Translations under genes and position numbers: made by a program
NCBI RefSeq assembly: GCF_000527095.1
Contig: NZ_AZUN01000001.1
Span: forward strand, 3,299,501 to 3,363,500
Length of the DNA stretch: 64,000 nt
Direction: 5' to 3'
Source: Methylomicrobium lacus LW14
GTDB lineage: Bacteria; Pseudomonadota; Gammaproteobacteria; Methylococcales; Methylomonadaceae
Notes under the pieces: model-generated
Told to the model about the DNA's origin: nothing
The model's database searches: none
Seen by the model: only the letters and a program-made list of their open reading frames with translations
In this document: piece by piece, positions 33,730-42,624 of the stretch
Layout of the letters: each line of letters opens with the position of its first letter
Position numbering within the stretch: position 1 is the stretch's first letter

Positions 33730-35115
33730 CTAGTCATCTTTCCTATCTTGGTAAATTTGTTCAACATCCGCCAGTTTTTGCCCGAGGTCGGGCGGAGCGA
33801 CAAAAACGAATTGATTGCCGTATTTTCGTTTAGTCAAAATTTTATAGTCATCGGCCAGCTTTAATAAATCCGTCCGGGCGGTTTGGTAGCTGATTTTATG
33901 CGCCGCTTGATGTTCCTGGATGCTGTAAATGGCATTCGGATGGTCGAGGGCATGGCGCAGAATAGCCAGCTGGCGATGATTGAGTTGACCTTGCAGAGCT
34001 GAGCCGTCTAACCGTTTTTCGATAGTGTGCAATTCCGCCGCTTTTACTTCCAAATAATTGTGTAGTGCGGTAATTGCCTTTTTTATTACCTCCAACTGAT
34101 GGAGGATGAAATAGGTCAAGTCGTTGTCGTCGGTCTCCGTATATAAATAGGCTCTGCCGTACTGGGCTGGCGCCTGTTTGATGATGCGGGAGATCGAAAT
34201 AAACTCCATCAGCCAGTATTGCTGATTCGCCATCGACCAATAGAAAAGCGCGCGCGCCGTCCTGCCGTTGCCGTCGATGAAAGGATGATCGTAGCCGATC
34301 ATAAAATGCAGGATAATTGCCCTAATCACTGGATGTATAAATTCTTGACCATCCAAATCGTTGGCAAACCGGCATAGTCGTTCGATTCTGGATGGAAGTT
34401 CTATCGCATCCGGAGGTGTATGCAGCAGAACCGATGCAGTCGCATCGACAACATGGATGTCGTCGTCTGCACCACGGAATTTACCGGCCTTGTTGGCGTC
34501 TTCGAGTGTGGCTTCGGTTAGCAAGCGATGAAGTTCGAACAGGATGGCAGGCGTCAATTTTTCCTGTTTATATTCGCGAATAAATTTCATCGCCTGATAG
34601 TTATTGAAGATCATTTGCTCGCTGTGATCTTTCGGTTTTCGGCCCTGTCTCAGCATTTCTTTTGCGATATTGCGGGTCGTGGATGCGCCCTCCAGTTGGC
34701 TGGAGCTGATGGACTCCTCAATCAGCGAGCTGACCAAATAGGTGTCCCGAGTATGCGGATTGGCGACTGGCTTGTCCATGCTGATGCGTCCGGCGGCATT
34801 TTGATCGATCCAATGCAAATCCCTATAAATAGCATCTGTCATACAGAATTGGAATACAGCGCCGGATTTACTCGTGATCGGTAATCTTTTGTAAAGCTTT
34901 CTACGAGCCATTTTTAACGCCAGCCAGTACTCTTCTGAAGACCAGTCTTCAGGGGGCTGCAAATGCCGTATTTTATCCCAATGCAAATAACGGCCATCTT
35001 CATTTGTCGGGCCAATGTTGGGATTGAATAACCTAATAAACCTCTCTCGATCACTCTCTTGGCTGAACTTTGAAAAAAGTGTTTCGAAAGAAGGTGGAGA
35101 GAGTGGCAATTTCAT
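33730..35115 (-). CDS. Fic family protein with N-terminal inhibitory motif
   Basis: 461 residues. The Fic active-site motif is complete: HPFIDGNGRTAR (about residues 273-284). The preceding helix carries SSSQLEGAST, matching the [S/T]-x3-E-[G/N] inhibitory motif of class II Fic enzymes, whose Glu blocks ATP binding until released. The C-terminal 90 residues look like a winged helix (YQTARTDLLKLADDYKI), which may bind DNA. Fic proteins usually attach AMP to target hydroxyls; the target is not known. It converges on the RAYT relic within 4 bases. It could be a solitary regulatory Fic or part of a mobile island. Confidence 0.9.
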   Translation of the reverse strand: MKLPLSPPSFETLFSKFSQESDRERFIRLFNPNIGPTNEDGRYLHWDKIRHLQPPEDWSSEEYWLALKMARRKLYKRLPITSKSGAVFQFCMTDAIYRDLHWIDQNAAGRISMDKPVANPHTRDTYLVSSLIEESISSSQLEGASTTRNIAKEMLRQGRKPKDHSEQMIFNNYQAMKFIREYKQEKLTPAILFELHRLLTEATLEDANKAGKFRGADDDIHVVDATASVLLHTPPDAIELPSRIERLCRFANDLDGQEFIHPVIRAIILHFMIGYDHPFIDGNGRTARALFYWSMANQQYWLMEFISISRIIKQAPAQYGRAYLYTETDDNDLTYFILHQLEVIKKAITALHNYLEVKAAELHTIEKRLDGSALQGQLNHRQLAILRHALDHPNAIYSIQEHQAAHKISYQTARTDLLKLADDYKILTKRKYGNQFVFVAPPDLGQKLADVEQIYQDRKDD

Positions 35116-35220
35116 GGCGAACGCATGGGTTACTCATATTTGAAGAATTAGTATAACACCCCCCTCTAAAGGCTACTAATTTTTAAAAAATTAGTATAGT
35201 CGTGCGAAGGATCCGTCTTA

Positions 35221-35313
35221 GGGGGATTCGCCGCTAGGCAATCCACTATCATCGGAGCCATCCAAGCCGAATTTCACCCGAACCTTTCAGGTCGATATTT
35301 TCCTTTTCGGTTT
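35221..35313. repeat. dispersed ~90-bp element, copy 2
   Basis: GGATTCGCCGCTAGGCAATCC, ATCATCGGAGCC, TCCAAGCCGA and TTTCACCCG follow the same order as at 32823-32915. The 3' hairpin is altered but still pairs (GAACC/GGTC region) and is again followed by a T-rich stretch. Such covariation is suggestive of an RNA but too slight to prove it. The element lies in the 5' region of the next gene. Confidence 0.6.
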
Positions 35314-35452
35314 TTCCCATGTATTTGAGGTGTGCGTATGACTGTAGGAACTATTGTCGGTTGAGTCGCGTCTCGGTATACACGGATCAATAAGTTTTTG
35401 CGCTCTATCTCTATCTTGAGACGGAATAGCCTGAGGCTTCTCTGGTGTAAGT

Positions 35453-37843
35453 ATGTTAGGACTGGCTCCGACTTCTCAGGCCCTGGTGTCTAAAAAGCCA
35501 CTCTATAAGTCATTTCTCGAATGGCTGCTCTTCTTTTTGATTGTCATCAGCGTCTGCATGATGGGTTCCGGCTACTATATCTACAGCCGTCTGCTGACCA
35601 TCCTGCCTGATGTCAAAACGCTGGATCATTTCCAGTATCAAGCGCCTTTGAAAATTTATACCCGCGACAAGCGGCTGATAGCTCAATTCGGCGTACAAAA
35701 CAGAACGCCGGTCACCCTGGATCAAATTCCGCAACCCCTGATTCATGCATTTATCGCGTCCGAAGATGATCGTTTCTACGCGCATGCCGGCGTGGATTTC
35801 GACGGCCTTGTCCGCGCCGGCCGGCAACTCGTGTTGACCGGCGAGAAACAACAGGGCGGCAGCACGATCACGATGCAAGTCGCCCGTCTTTTTCTGCTCA
35901 GCAATGAAAAAACCTTCCTGAGGAAAATAAAGGAAATCATTCTGGCCCGGAAGATTGAACGCGAATATTCAAAAAATCACATCCTTGAGCTTTATTTAAA
36001 CCAGATCTACCTGGGCCATCGCGCTTATGGGGTCACCGCCGCCGCTCAGACTTATTACGGCAAGTCCCTGAACCAGCTGACTCTGGCGGAATACGCGATG
36101 CTTGCAGGCCTCCCCAAGGCGCCGTCCGCCAATAATCCCATCACGAACGAGACCCGCGCGATCCAAAGGCGTAATTATGTCCTGCACCGGATGCTGGAAC
36201 TCGGCTACATTACAAAATCTGACTATGACGGCGCGATAAACCAGCGTTCAACGGCAAAACTGCACTATCAATCCGCTGACATATCGGCGCCTTATGTGGC
36301 CGAAATGGTCAGGCAGGCGATTTTCGAACGCTATGGCGAGCAGGCCTATACTTCAGGGCTGAATGTCTACACGACGATCAGCGGACTGCTGCAAACGACG
36401 GCCGATCAGGCGCTGCGCAATACGCTGCATGCTTATGACGAGCGCCATGGCTATCGGTCGGCTTCCGCTCTTGAGGACAAAGGCAATTTTAATGAATTGC
36501 CTGTGATAGGCGATACGCTTCCCGCCACGGTGCTGAAAGTGAAAAACGATCAGGCGGCGGCAAAACTCCAGAACGGCACCCTGATTGACATCCCCAGGGA
36601 AAACATCAAATGGGCGGTCGCCGGCAGAAAAGCCATCCCAAGCCTGATCAAAACCGGCCATGTCATCCGTGTACGCCTCTTGCCCAATAAAACCTGGGCA
36701 TTGACGCAAGTGCCCGAAGCCGAAGGCGCCTTTGTCGCATTAGATCCTGCCGACGGAGCCATCCTGGCTTTAACCGGCGGTTTCGACTTTTTAAGCAGCA
36801 AATTTAACCGGGCGACGCAATCGAAACGGCAGCCGGGTTCCGGTTTTAAACCAATCATTTATACTGCCGCGCTGGAGGTCGGCTATACGCCCGCCAGCAT
36901 TTTTTATGATGAACCGATCGTCATCATTGAAGACCCGTTCCGCGAAGTCGAGTGGCGGCCTGAAAATTACAATCGAATATACCGGGGACCGATTCCCCTC
37001 AGAACGGCACTGGTGCATTCCAGCAACAGCGTAGCGATCAGATTACTGGATGCAATCGGCATAGATAAGGCCGTATCAACGGCCTTACGCTTCGGATTCA
37101 CGCCAAGGCAATTGCCTCTTACCCTGTCCCTGGCTCTGGGCAGCGGTTACGCCTCTCCGCTGCAAATGGCGCAGGCTTATGCCGCATTCGCCAATGGCGG
37201 ATTCCTGATTAAACCCTATTTTATCGAACGTATCGAATCCGGCGAAGGCAACGTCCTCTATCAGGTCAGACCCAGCATCGCTTGTCCTATCTGCACTGAC
37301 AGCCGGATAAGAACGAGCCTTTATGCACCCAGAGTGATGGCGCGGGACATTCATTTTTTGATGAATTCCTTATTAGAGGATGTGGTGCAACGCGGCACCG
37401 CGGCCGGCGCCAAACTGCTCAACAGACAGGATGTCGCAGGAAAAACCGGCACGACCAATGACCATCGGGATGCCTGGTTTAATGGCTATACGCCTTCGAT
37501 TGCCGCGACGGCGTGGGTCGGATTCGATAATTTTAAATCCCTTGGCAATCGCGAGACCGGCAGCAAAACGGCGCTGCCGATGTGGGTGGAATTTATGAAA
37601 ACGGCGTTGGTCAATACCCCGGAAGCGCCCGTAACCATCCCCAATGGAATCGTCGAGGCCTTTATCGATCCGGCAACGGGGCAGTTAACGTACGAAGACA
37701 ACAAAGCAGGAATCTGGGAGTTTTTCCAGACAGACGCCGTGCCCAGGACAGAGGCGGTTGTTTATCAAGACACGGCTGAGAGGGTAAACGCTAACGACGA
37801 TAATAAACCGTTGCCTGAGGATAACGGCGAACAGGAGCGTTAG
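35453..37843 (+). CDS. mrcA: class A penicillin-binding protein (PBP1a type)
   Basis: 796 residues. One N-terminal membrane anchor (about 22-44) is followed by the GT51 transglycosylase with EDDRFYAHAGVDFDG, GGSTITMQVARL and RKIKEIILARKIE. The transpeptidase domain shows the active-site SxxK as GSGFKP, SSN in VHSSNSVAIR, and KTGTTND. It polymerises and cross-links peptidoglycan at the outer face of the inner membrane. There is an OB-like insert around 330-420. The gene symbol is the usual one for PBP1a, but paralogues exist in these bacteria. It stands alone, downstream of repeat copy 2. Confidence 0.93.
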   Translation: MLGLAPTSQALVSKKPLYKSFLEWLLFFLIVISVCMMGSGYYIYSRLLTILPDVKTLDHFQYQAPLKIYTRDKRLIAQFGVQNRTPVTLDQIPQPLIHAFIASEDDRFYAHAGVDFDGLVRAGRQLVLTGEKQQGGSTITMQVARLFLLSNEKTFLRKIKEIILARKIEREYSKNHILELYLNQIYLGHRAYGVTAAAQTYYGKSLNQLTLAEYAMLAGLPKAPSANNPITNETRAIQRRNYVLHRMLELGYITKSDYDGAINQRSTAKLHYQSADISAPYVAEMVRQAIFERYGEQAYTSGLNVYTTISGLLQTTADQALRNTLHAYDERHGYRSASALEDKGNFNELPVIGDTLPATVLKVKNDQAAAKLQNGTLIDIPRENIKWAVAGRKAIPSLIKTGHVIRVRLLPNKTWALTQVPEAEGAFVALDPADGAILALTGGFDFLSSKFNRATQSKRQPGSGFKPIIYTAALEVGYTPASIFYDEPIVIIEDPFREVEWRPENYNRIYRGPIPLRTALVHSSNSVAIRLLDAIGIDKAVSTALRFGFTPRQLPLTLSLALGSGYASPLQMAQAYAAFANGGFLIKPYFIERIESGEGNVLYQVRPSIACPICTDSRIRTSLYAPRVMARDIHFLMNSLLEDVVQRGTAAGAKLLNRQDVAGKTGTTNDHRDAWFNGYTPSIAATAWVGFDNFKSLGNRETGSKTALPMWVEFMKTALVNTPEAPVTIPNGIVEAFIDPATGQLTYEDNKAGIWEFFQTDAVPRTEAVVYQDTAERVNANDDNKPLPEDNGEQER

Positions 37844-38012
37844 CCATAAAAAACACCTGACTATCCATGGTCGGGCTGTTCTGCCATTTTCAAATCGCAA
37901 GGCTGCAAAACATAAAGCCAAATCAATAAGTAGTTTTACTAAGTGGTGCCGGAATCAACTTTTGTTATGATTGACAGTGATATAGATTTAATCCATCCAA
38001 AGGCACTTAAGA

Positions 38013-39176
38013 ATGGAAAAGCAAAGATCTACTACCCACTCCAACAACCCAGCGGAGAAGGTTTCGCCCCGAAATCGTAACCGGCGCAGGACTATCGATG
38101 GCGATATCTCCCCCGAGCTGACCGATGCCGGCATTGAATCCTTCGTCGTCGGCGAATCTATCGAGGCGGCACAATCGTCTGAAGAAACAGCAATTCAGGA
38201 TATTCTCTCCAATATCCAATCGGGCGACACCCAAACCCTGGCGGGGACACTGGAAACCATTTTATCCGGCGCTTCTCCGGATGATGCCGCCAGGCTACGG
38301 CATGCTTTGCTGAAACAAATACGGCCTGTTATTGCCAGGAGAAAGTCCCATCCGGATGATGAATTATCGGACGATTGGCGCGAAGGCGGCTATCCCTATA
38401 AAAATCTGATGACACGGAAAAGTTATGAACAAAATAAATATCTATTACAGGTCGAACTGCTGAAATTGCAAGCCTGGGTTAAAGACACCCGGCAACGCGT
38501 CGTGATCCTGTTTGAGGGGCGCGATGCGGCAGGAAAAGGGGGGGCGATCAAACGGTTCATGGAACATCTTAACCCGCGGGGAGCAAGAGTCGTGGCGCTG
38601 GAAAAACCGTCCGAGGTCGAACGCGGGCAGTGGTATTTTCAACGCTATATTCAGCATTTGCCCACCGAAGGCGAAATCGTTATGTTCGACCGGTCCTGGT
38701 ATAACCGCGCCGGCGTTGAACGAGTCATGGGTTTTTGTAGCAACGACGAATACAACGAGTTCATGCGGCAGGTTCCTGAATTTGAACGCAATCTGGTGCG
38801 CAGCGGTATTCATCTGATCAAGTTCTGGTTTTCGGTCAGCCGCCAGGAGCAGCGCCGCCGCTTTCGGGAACGAGAATCCCATCCGTTGAAGCAATGGAAG
38901 TTGTCGCCGATCGACATGGCATCACTGGATAAATGGGAAGAATATACCAAAGCCAAGGAGGCGATGTTCTTTTATACCGACACAGCCGATTCGCCGTGGA
39001 CGGTGATTAAATCCGATTGCAAAAAACGCGCGCGCTTAAATGCCATGCGCTATATCCTGCATAAATTGCCTTACACCAATAAAAGCCTTGAGCACATCGG
39101 TCCTCTGGACCCGTTGCTGGTTGGCCGTGCGCATATCGTTTATGAGCAGGGTGAAGAGGACACGGCAATTTTATAG
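38013..39176 (+). CDS. ppk2: polyphosphate kinase 2
   Basis: 387 residues. The PPK2 core is full: Walker A GRDAAGKGGAIKRF, a lid region with ERGQWYFQRYI, Walker B MFDRSWYNRAGVERVMGF, and ESHPLKQWKLSP, then DKWEEYTKAKEAMFFYTD. It transfers phosphate between polyphosphate and nucleoside di- or monophosphates. The extra roughly 100 acidic residues at the N-terminus are not part of the catalytic domain. By size it resembles single-domain class I enzymes that phosphorylate NDPs, but class cannot be fixed by eye. It is monocistronic here. Confidence 0.93.
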   Translation: MEKQRSTTHSNNPAEKVSPRNRNRRRTIDGDISPELTDAGIESFVVGESIEAAQSSEETAIQDILSNIQSGDTQTLAGTLETILSGASPDDAARLRHALLKQIRPVIARRKSHPDDELSDDWREGGYPYKNLMTRKSYEQNKYLLQVELLKLQAWVKDTRQRVVILFEGRDAAGKGGAIKRFMEHLNPRGARVVALEKPSEVERGQWYFQRYIQHLPTEGEIVMFDRSWYNRAGVERVMGFCSNDEYNEFMRQVPEFERNLVRSGIHLIKFWFSVSRQEQRRRFRERESHPLKQWKLSPIDMASLDKWEEYTKAKEAMFFYTDTADSPWTVIKSDCKKRARLNAMRYILHKLPYTNKSLEHIGPLDPLLVGRAHIVYEQGEEDTAIL

Positions 39177-39214
39177 AACCCGTCCCCCTATGGATTGTTT
39201 CTATCGCGTGAGTC

Positions 39215-39718
39215 TCAAGCCTGTAGCGCCCCCACAGCGTCGGCCAATTCGGCCAGCAAGGTCCGCTCGTGCTCGCTGACCCGCTCGCCGCCGAAGCCCA
39301 GAAATGCACCTTCCTTCGCCGCGTTGGCGACCTTGTCGCCGAGCGTGATCAGGAAGTTGCTGTACGCTTCAATATCTTCAGTCGATCCTTTTTGCCGTAA
39401 AAGATCGACGGCGGCCCGTGCGTTGTCGATGGCTTCCTTGCGTAAAGCCGTCTGGATGTGGGCAAAATCGCCGCTAGCTTTGGCTTGGCTTTTGATCGAT
39501 TCGACCGATGCCATCATTTCTTCCTTTTCGCAAAGCTCCCGTAACAACTGATTGCTGCCTTGCAAGGCGTCACGAATAGCTCCGGACGGTGCCAATGCCT
39601 CGGCGATGCTCCCGAAAAACCCGCTGGCGCCGGCAATGGCCATCGCAAGGACTACAAAATTGGGAGCGTCCCGCAGGACTTCCCATTCAGCAGAAGAAAA
39701 GTCAGTTTTTTTCGTCAT
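39215..39718 (-). CDS. small helical protein of unknown function
   Basis: 167 residues, mainly helical and Ala-rich. It has APNFVVLAMAIAGASGFFGS near the N-terminus (a weak hydrophobic helix) and a charged C-terminal half ending in ALLELADAVG-like helices. No cofactor or catalytic motif is visible. Ala/Glu-rich proteins of this kind are often stress or gas-vesicle-like small proteins, but I do not recognise the family. It converges with ppk2 and lies 38 bases away. Confidence 0.6.
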   Translation of the reverse strand: MTKKTDFSSAEWEVLRDAPNFVVLAMAIAGASGFFGSIAEALAPSGAIRDALQGSNQLLRELCEKEEMMASVESIKSQAKASGDFAHIQTALRKEAIDNARAAVDLLRQKGSTEDIEAYSNFLITLGDKVANAAKEGAFLGFGGERVSEHERTLLAELADAVGALQA

Positions 39719-39772
39719 ATCAGTGATCTCCGATTTAAATTAAGGATTCCGCTAACAACAACTTTCCAGTGA

Positions 39773-39865
39773 TGGTTCCCATGCTCGGCGTGGGAACCCG
39801 CTCAAGGACGCTCTGCGTCCCGAACTGCGGAGCGGTTCAGGCTGCGATTCCACGCCGAGGCTGAA
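39773..39865. repeat. palindromic intergenic repeats between convergent or adjacent genes
   Basis: GGTTCCCATGCTCGGCGTGGGAACC forms a stem, followed by GGACGCTCTGCGTCC and a partly complementary tract GATTCCACGCCGAGGC. It resembles the GTTCCCACGCTCxGCGTGGGAAC repeats widespread in bacterial intergenic DNA. Confidence 0.6.
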
Positions 39866-39906
39866 TTTCGGAAAGTTAATTTTGACCGAATCCTCAGCTC
39901 AGAATA

Positions 39907-41499
39907 TTACGCCAGGTTTTGGCTGGACAGATAGTCTTCATAATTGCCATTGAAATCGACAATGCCTGCCGGCGTTAATTCAATAATCCGCGTGGCCAGC
40001 GAGGAGACAAACTCGCGGTCATGGCTGACGAATATCAGGGTGCCCGGATAGTTTTCCAGCGCCGTATTCAGCGATTCGATCGATTCCATGTCAAGGTGGT
40101 TGGTCGGCTCGTCCAGCACCATGATGTTGTTTTTTTGCAGGATCAGTTTGCCGAACAGCATCCGTCCCTGCTCGCCGCCGGAAAGGACTTTGACCGGTTT
40201 GTTGATCTCGTCCTGTGAGAATAATAAGCGGCCCAGGGTGGCGCGTATCGCTTGATCGTCGTCGCTTTCCTTGCGCCATTGGCCCATCCATTCGATCAGC
40301 GAAATGTTTTCGGCGAAGTCTTCGGCATGATCCTGGGCATAATAGCCGACTTCCGAGTTTTCCGACCATTTGACAATGCCGTCGTCCGGTCTTAAATCGC
40401 CGACCAGCGTGCGCAGCAGGGTCGATTTGCCGATGCCGTTCGGGCCGATAACCGCCACCCGCTCGCCAACCGCAACCATCAGATTCAGGTCTTTGAAGAG
40501 CCGCTTTTCACCAAAGCCTTTGCTCAGCTCTTCGACTTCCAACGCTAAACGATGCAGTTTTTTCGTTTGATCGAAGCGGATGAACGGATTGACCCGGCTG
40601 GATGGCTTCACTTCGTCGAGCTTGATTTTTTCCATCTGTCGCGCGCGCGAGGTTGCTTGCTTGGCTTTGGATGCATTGGCCGAAAAGCGGCTGACGAAGG
40701 TTTGCAGTTCGGCGATCTGCGCTTTTTTCTTCGCATTGCTCGCCAATAATTGTTCGCGGACTTGGGTCGACGCGGTCATGTAATCGTCGTAGTTGCCCGG
40801 ATAAACGCGCAGTTCGCCATAATCCATGTCCGCCATATGGGTGCAGACGCTGTTCAAAAAGTGCCGGTCATGGGAAATGATGATCATGGTGCTGTTGCGT
40901 TCGTTCAGCACGCCTTCCAGCCAGCGGATCGTATTGATGTCGAGGTTGTTGGTCGGTTCGTCCAGCAACATGATGTCGGGATCGGCAAACAGGGCCTGCG
41001 CCAGCAACACCCGCAGTTTCCAGCCCGGCGCGACGGCGCTCATCGGGCCGTAATGCTGTTCGCGCGGTATTTCCAGGCCCAGCAGCAATTCGCCGGCGCG
41101 GGCTTCGGCGGTATAGCCGTCCATTTCGGCAAACTCGCTTTCGAGTTCTGCGACCAGCAAGCCGTCCGCTTCGGACATTTCCGGCAGCGCGTAGATGCGG
41201 TCGCGTTCTTTCTTGATTTGCCAGAGTTCCTTGTGCCCCATGATCACGGTGTCGATCACGCTGAATTCTTCATAGGCGAATTGGTCCTGGCGCAAAATTC
41301 CCAGCCGTTCACCGGGGCCGATGCTGACGTTGCCGGCGGAAGGCTCAAGGTCTCCGCTCAAGATTTTCATAAAGGTCGATTTGCCGCAGCCGTTGGCGCC
41401 GATCAGGCCGTAGCGGTTGCCGTCGCCGAATTTGACGGAGACGTTTTCAAACAGGGGCTTCGCCCCGAACTGCATGGTGATGTTTGCGGTGGATATCAA
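39907..41499 (-). CDS. ybiT: ABC-F ATPase of the YbiT type
   Basis: 530 residues from the proposed TTG start at 41499, the exact length of E. coli YbiT. A TTG at 41538 would add 13 residues absent from the family. Two ATP-binding cassettes: Walker A GANGCGKST and GPNGIGKST, Walker B LLDEPTNNLD and VLDEPTNHLD, and a signature LSGGEQGRMLFGKL in the second. In the first it is the family form APGWKLRVLLAQAL. ABC-F proteins bind the ribosomal E site and modulate translation. There are no membrane segments. The high similarity to YbiT across the linker supports the name. Confidence 0.93.
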   Translation of the reverse strand: MISTANITMQFGAKPLFENVSVKFGDGNRYGLIGANGCGKSTFMKILSGDLEPSAGNVSIGPGERLGILRQDQFAYEEFSVIDTVIMGHKELWQIKKERDRIYALPEMSEADGLLVAELESEFAEMDGYTAEARAGELLLGLEIPREQHYGPMSAVAPGWKLRVLLAQALFADPDIMLLDEPTNNLDINTIRWLEGVLNERNSTMIIISHDRHFLNSVCTHMADMDYGELRVYPGNYDDYMTASTQVREQLLASNAKKKAQIAELQTFVSRFSANASKAKQATSRARQMEKIKLDEVKPSSRVNPFIRFDQTKKLHRLALEVEELSKGFGEKRLFKDLNLMVAVGERVAVIGPNGIGKSTLLRTLVGDLRPDDGIVKWSENSEVGYYAQDHAEDFAENISLIEWMGQWRKESDDDQAIRATLGRLLFSQDEINKPVKVLSGGEQGRMLFGKLILQKNNIMVLDEPTNHLDMESIESLNTALENYPGTLIFVSHDREFVSSLATRIIELTPAGIVDFNGNYEDYLSSQNLA

Positions 41500-41538
41500 A
41501 GTGGTGTTCCGAAAAGGTAAATAAGGGGTTAGGGGCAA

Positions 41539-41870
41539 AGGCGCGAAAGGTTTTGGATTTGCGCTCCGTCATTTTACATTAACGGCTTATCTATATGGCT
41601 ATAAAAAGCTTGGTTTGGTTAATGAAAACGGCGCAGCCAGAAGAGACAGGGGGGGTAATATCGTCAAATGGGTGCTGAAGAACATCGAAAGGGGATTGGC
41701 ATCATCGTTACCCTGCTATATGAGGGTAGGCGTTTTAAGCCGAGCTGCAGTTTTGGATGCCAGATCGTCCCCTGACCGGGTTCTCATGGTCAGATCAACG
41801 GAGTCAGAAATAGTTCAAAATTGATCTGGCGGTGACTGGATTTTATAGACGTGTCTGTCATGAAGCTCCA
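41539..41870. other. intergenic region without a recognisable gene
   Basis: About 330 bases. A short open frame from 41615 has no supporting start or family. No strong hairpin is seen. Confidence 0.5.
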
Positions 41871-42545
41871 TCAAGGTGAAGGCGCCGCGCAATTGGGGAT
41901 AGGATGGGCGGGATCGAAAATGCTGTCGAAACAAGCCTGGGCTCCTGCCGGAACCTTGCTCGGATCAACTTGCAGCATGCTCAGGCCTGAGCGCGCTGTA
42001 CCCCAGGTATTAGTAACGTTGTTTTCATAATAAATGGTGCCGTCTTGTGGCTGAATGAGCCTAACGTTTTTAACGCTGCCATCGGCTTTTAAGGTTTTTT
42101 TGAAGACTAATGTCCCCACATACGCCGCATCTTCAGAAAAAGGATATTCGGTTTTGTTTTCTGCCGGGAGATAAAGATAACTCCAGTCACTTGCTACGTT
42201 GCCGTCATTCAATTCATAAAGGAAGCCGGTGCTATCGTCTCTTTCCCAGGCTCCCAAAATTTTACATACGGTATGCAGTGTGTATTGAGACGAACCCTCA
42301 AAATGGAAGCCGGAATAACACTTGTCATTGCCGCTATCAAACTTAATTTGACTGGTTGATAATGAAACCGGCGTGTCCGCTAAATAGACAACGCCATGCG
42401 CTTTTTTCAGGGTGGTTTTAATTCGCGTCTTAAACCACACGTCGTCTAATTGTCCTTCGGTAAATGCATAGACAGACGAAGGCGCTTGGGTGATGACGCC
42501 AGTAAAAAGCATTAATGAAACTAAAATTTTTTTATTCATAATCAA
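41871..42545 (-). CDS. exported hypothetical protein
   Basis: 224 residues. A signal peptide (residues about 1-27, ending VYA) is followed by a domain with four cysteines, enough for two disulfides, and many aromatic residues. Blocks such as KCYSGFHFEGSSQYTLHTVC and TLVFKKTLKADGSVKNVRLI suggest a beta-rich secreted protein. No known family is recognised. It lies 79 bases after the M6 protease gene, same strand, so it may be co-expressed and act with or on it (inference). Confidence 0.65.
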   Translation of the reverse strand: MIMNKKILVSLMLFTGVITQAPSSVYAFTEGQLDDVWFKTRIKTTLKKAHGVVYLADTPVSLSTSQIKFDSGNDKCYSGFHFEGSSQYTLHTVCKILGAWERDDSTGFLYELNDGNVASDWSYLYLPAENKTEYPFSEDAAYVGTLVFKKTLKADGSVKNVRLIQPQDGTIYYENNVTNTWGTARSGLSMLQVDPSKVPAGAQACFDSIFDPAHPIPNCAAPSP

Positions 42546-42624
42546 AACCCTTCATTTCAAGTGGATTCATTTTGTATCGAAAACTCATGCATACCTGTTG
42601 CCTTCATCCATCTGTGCGTGGCTT

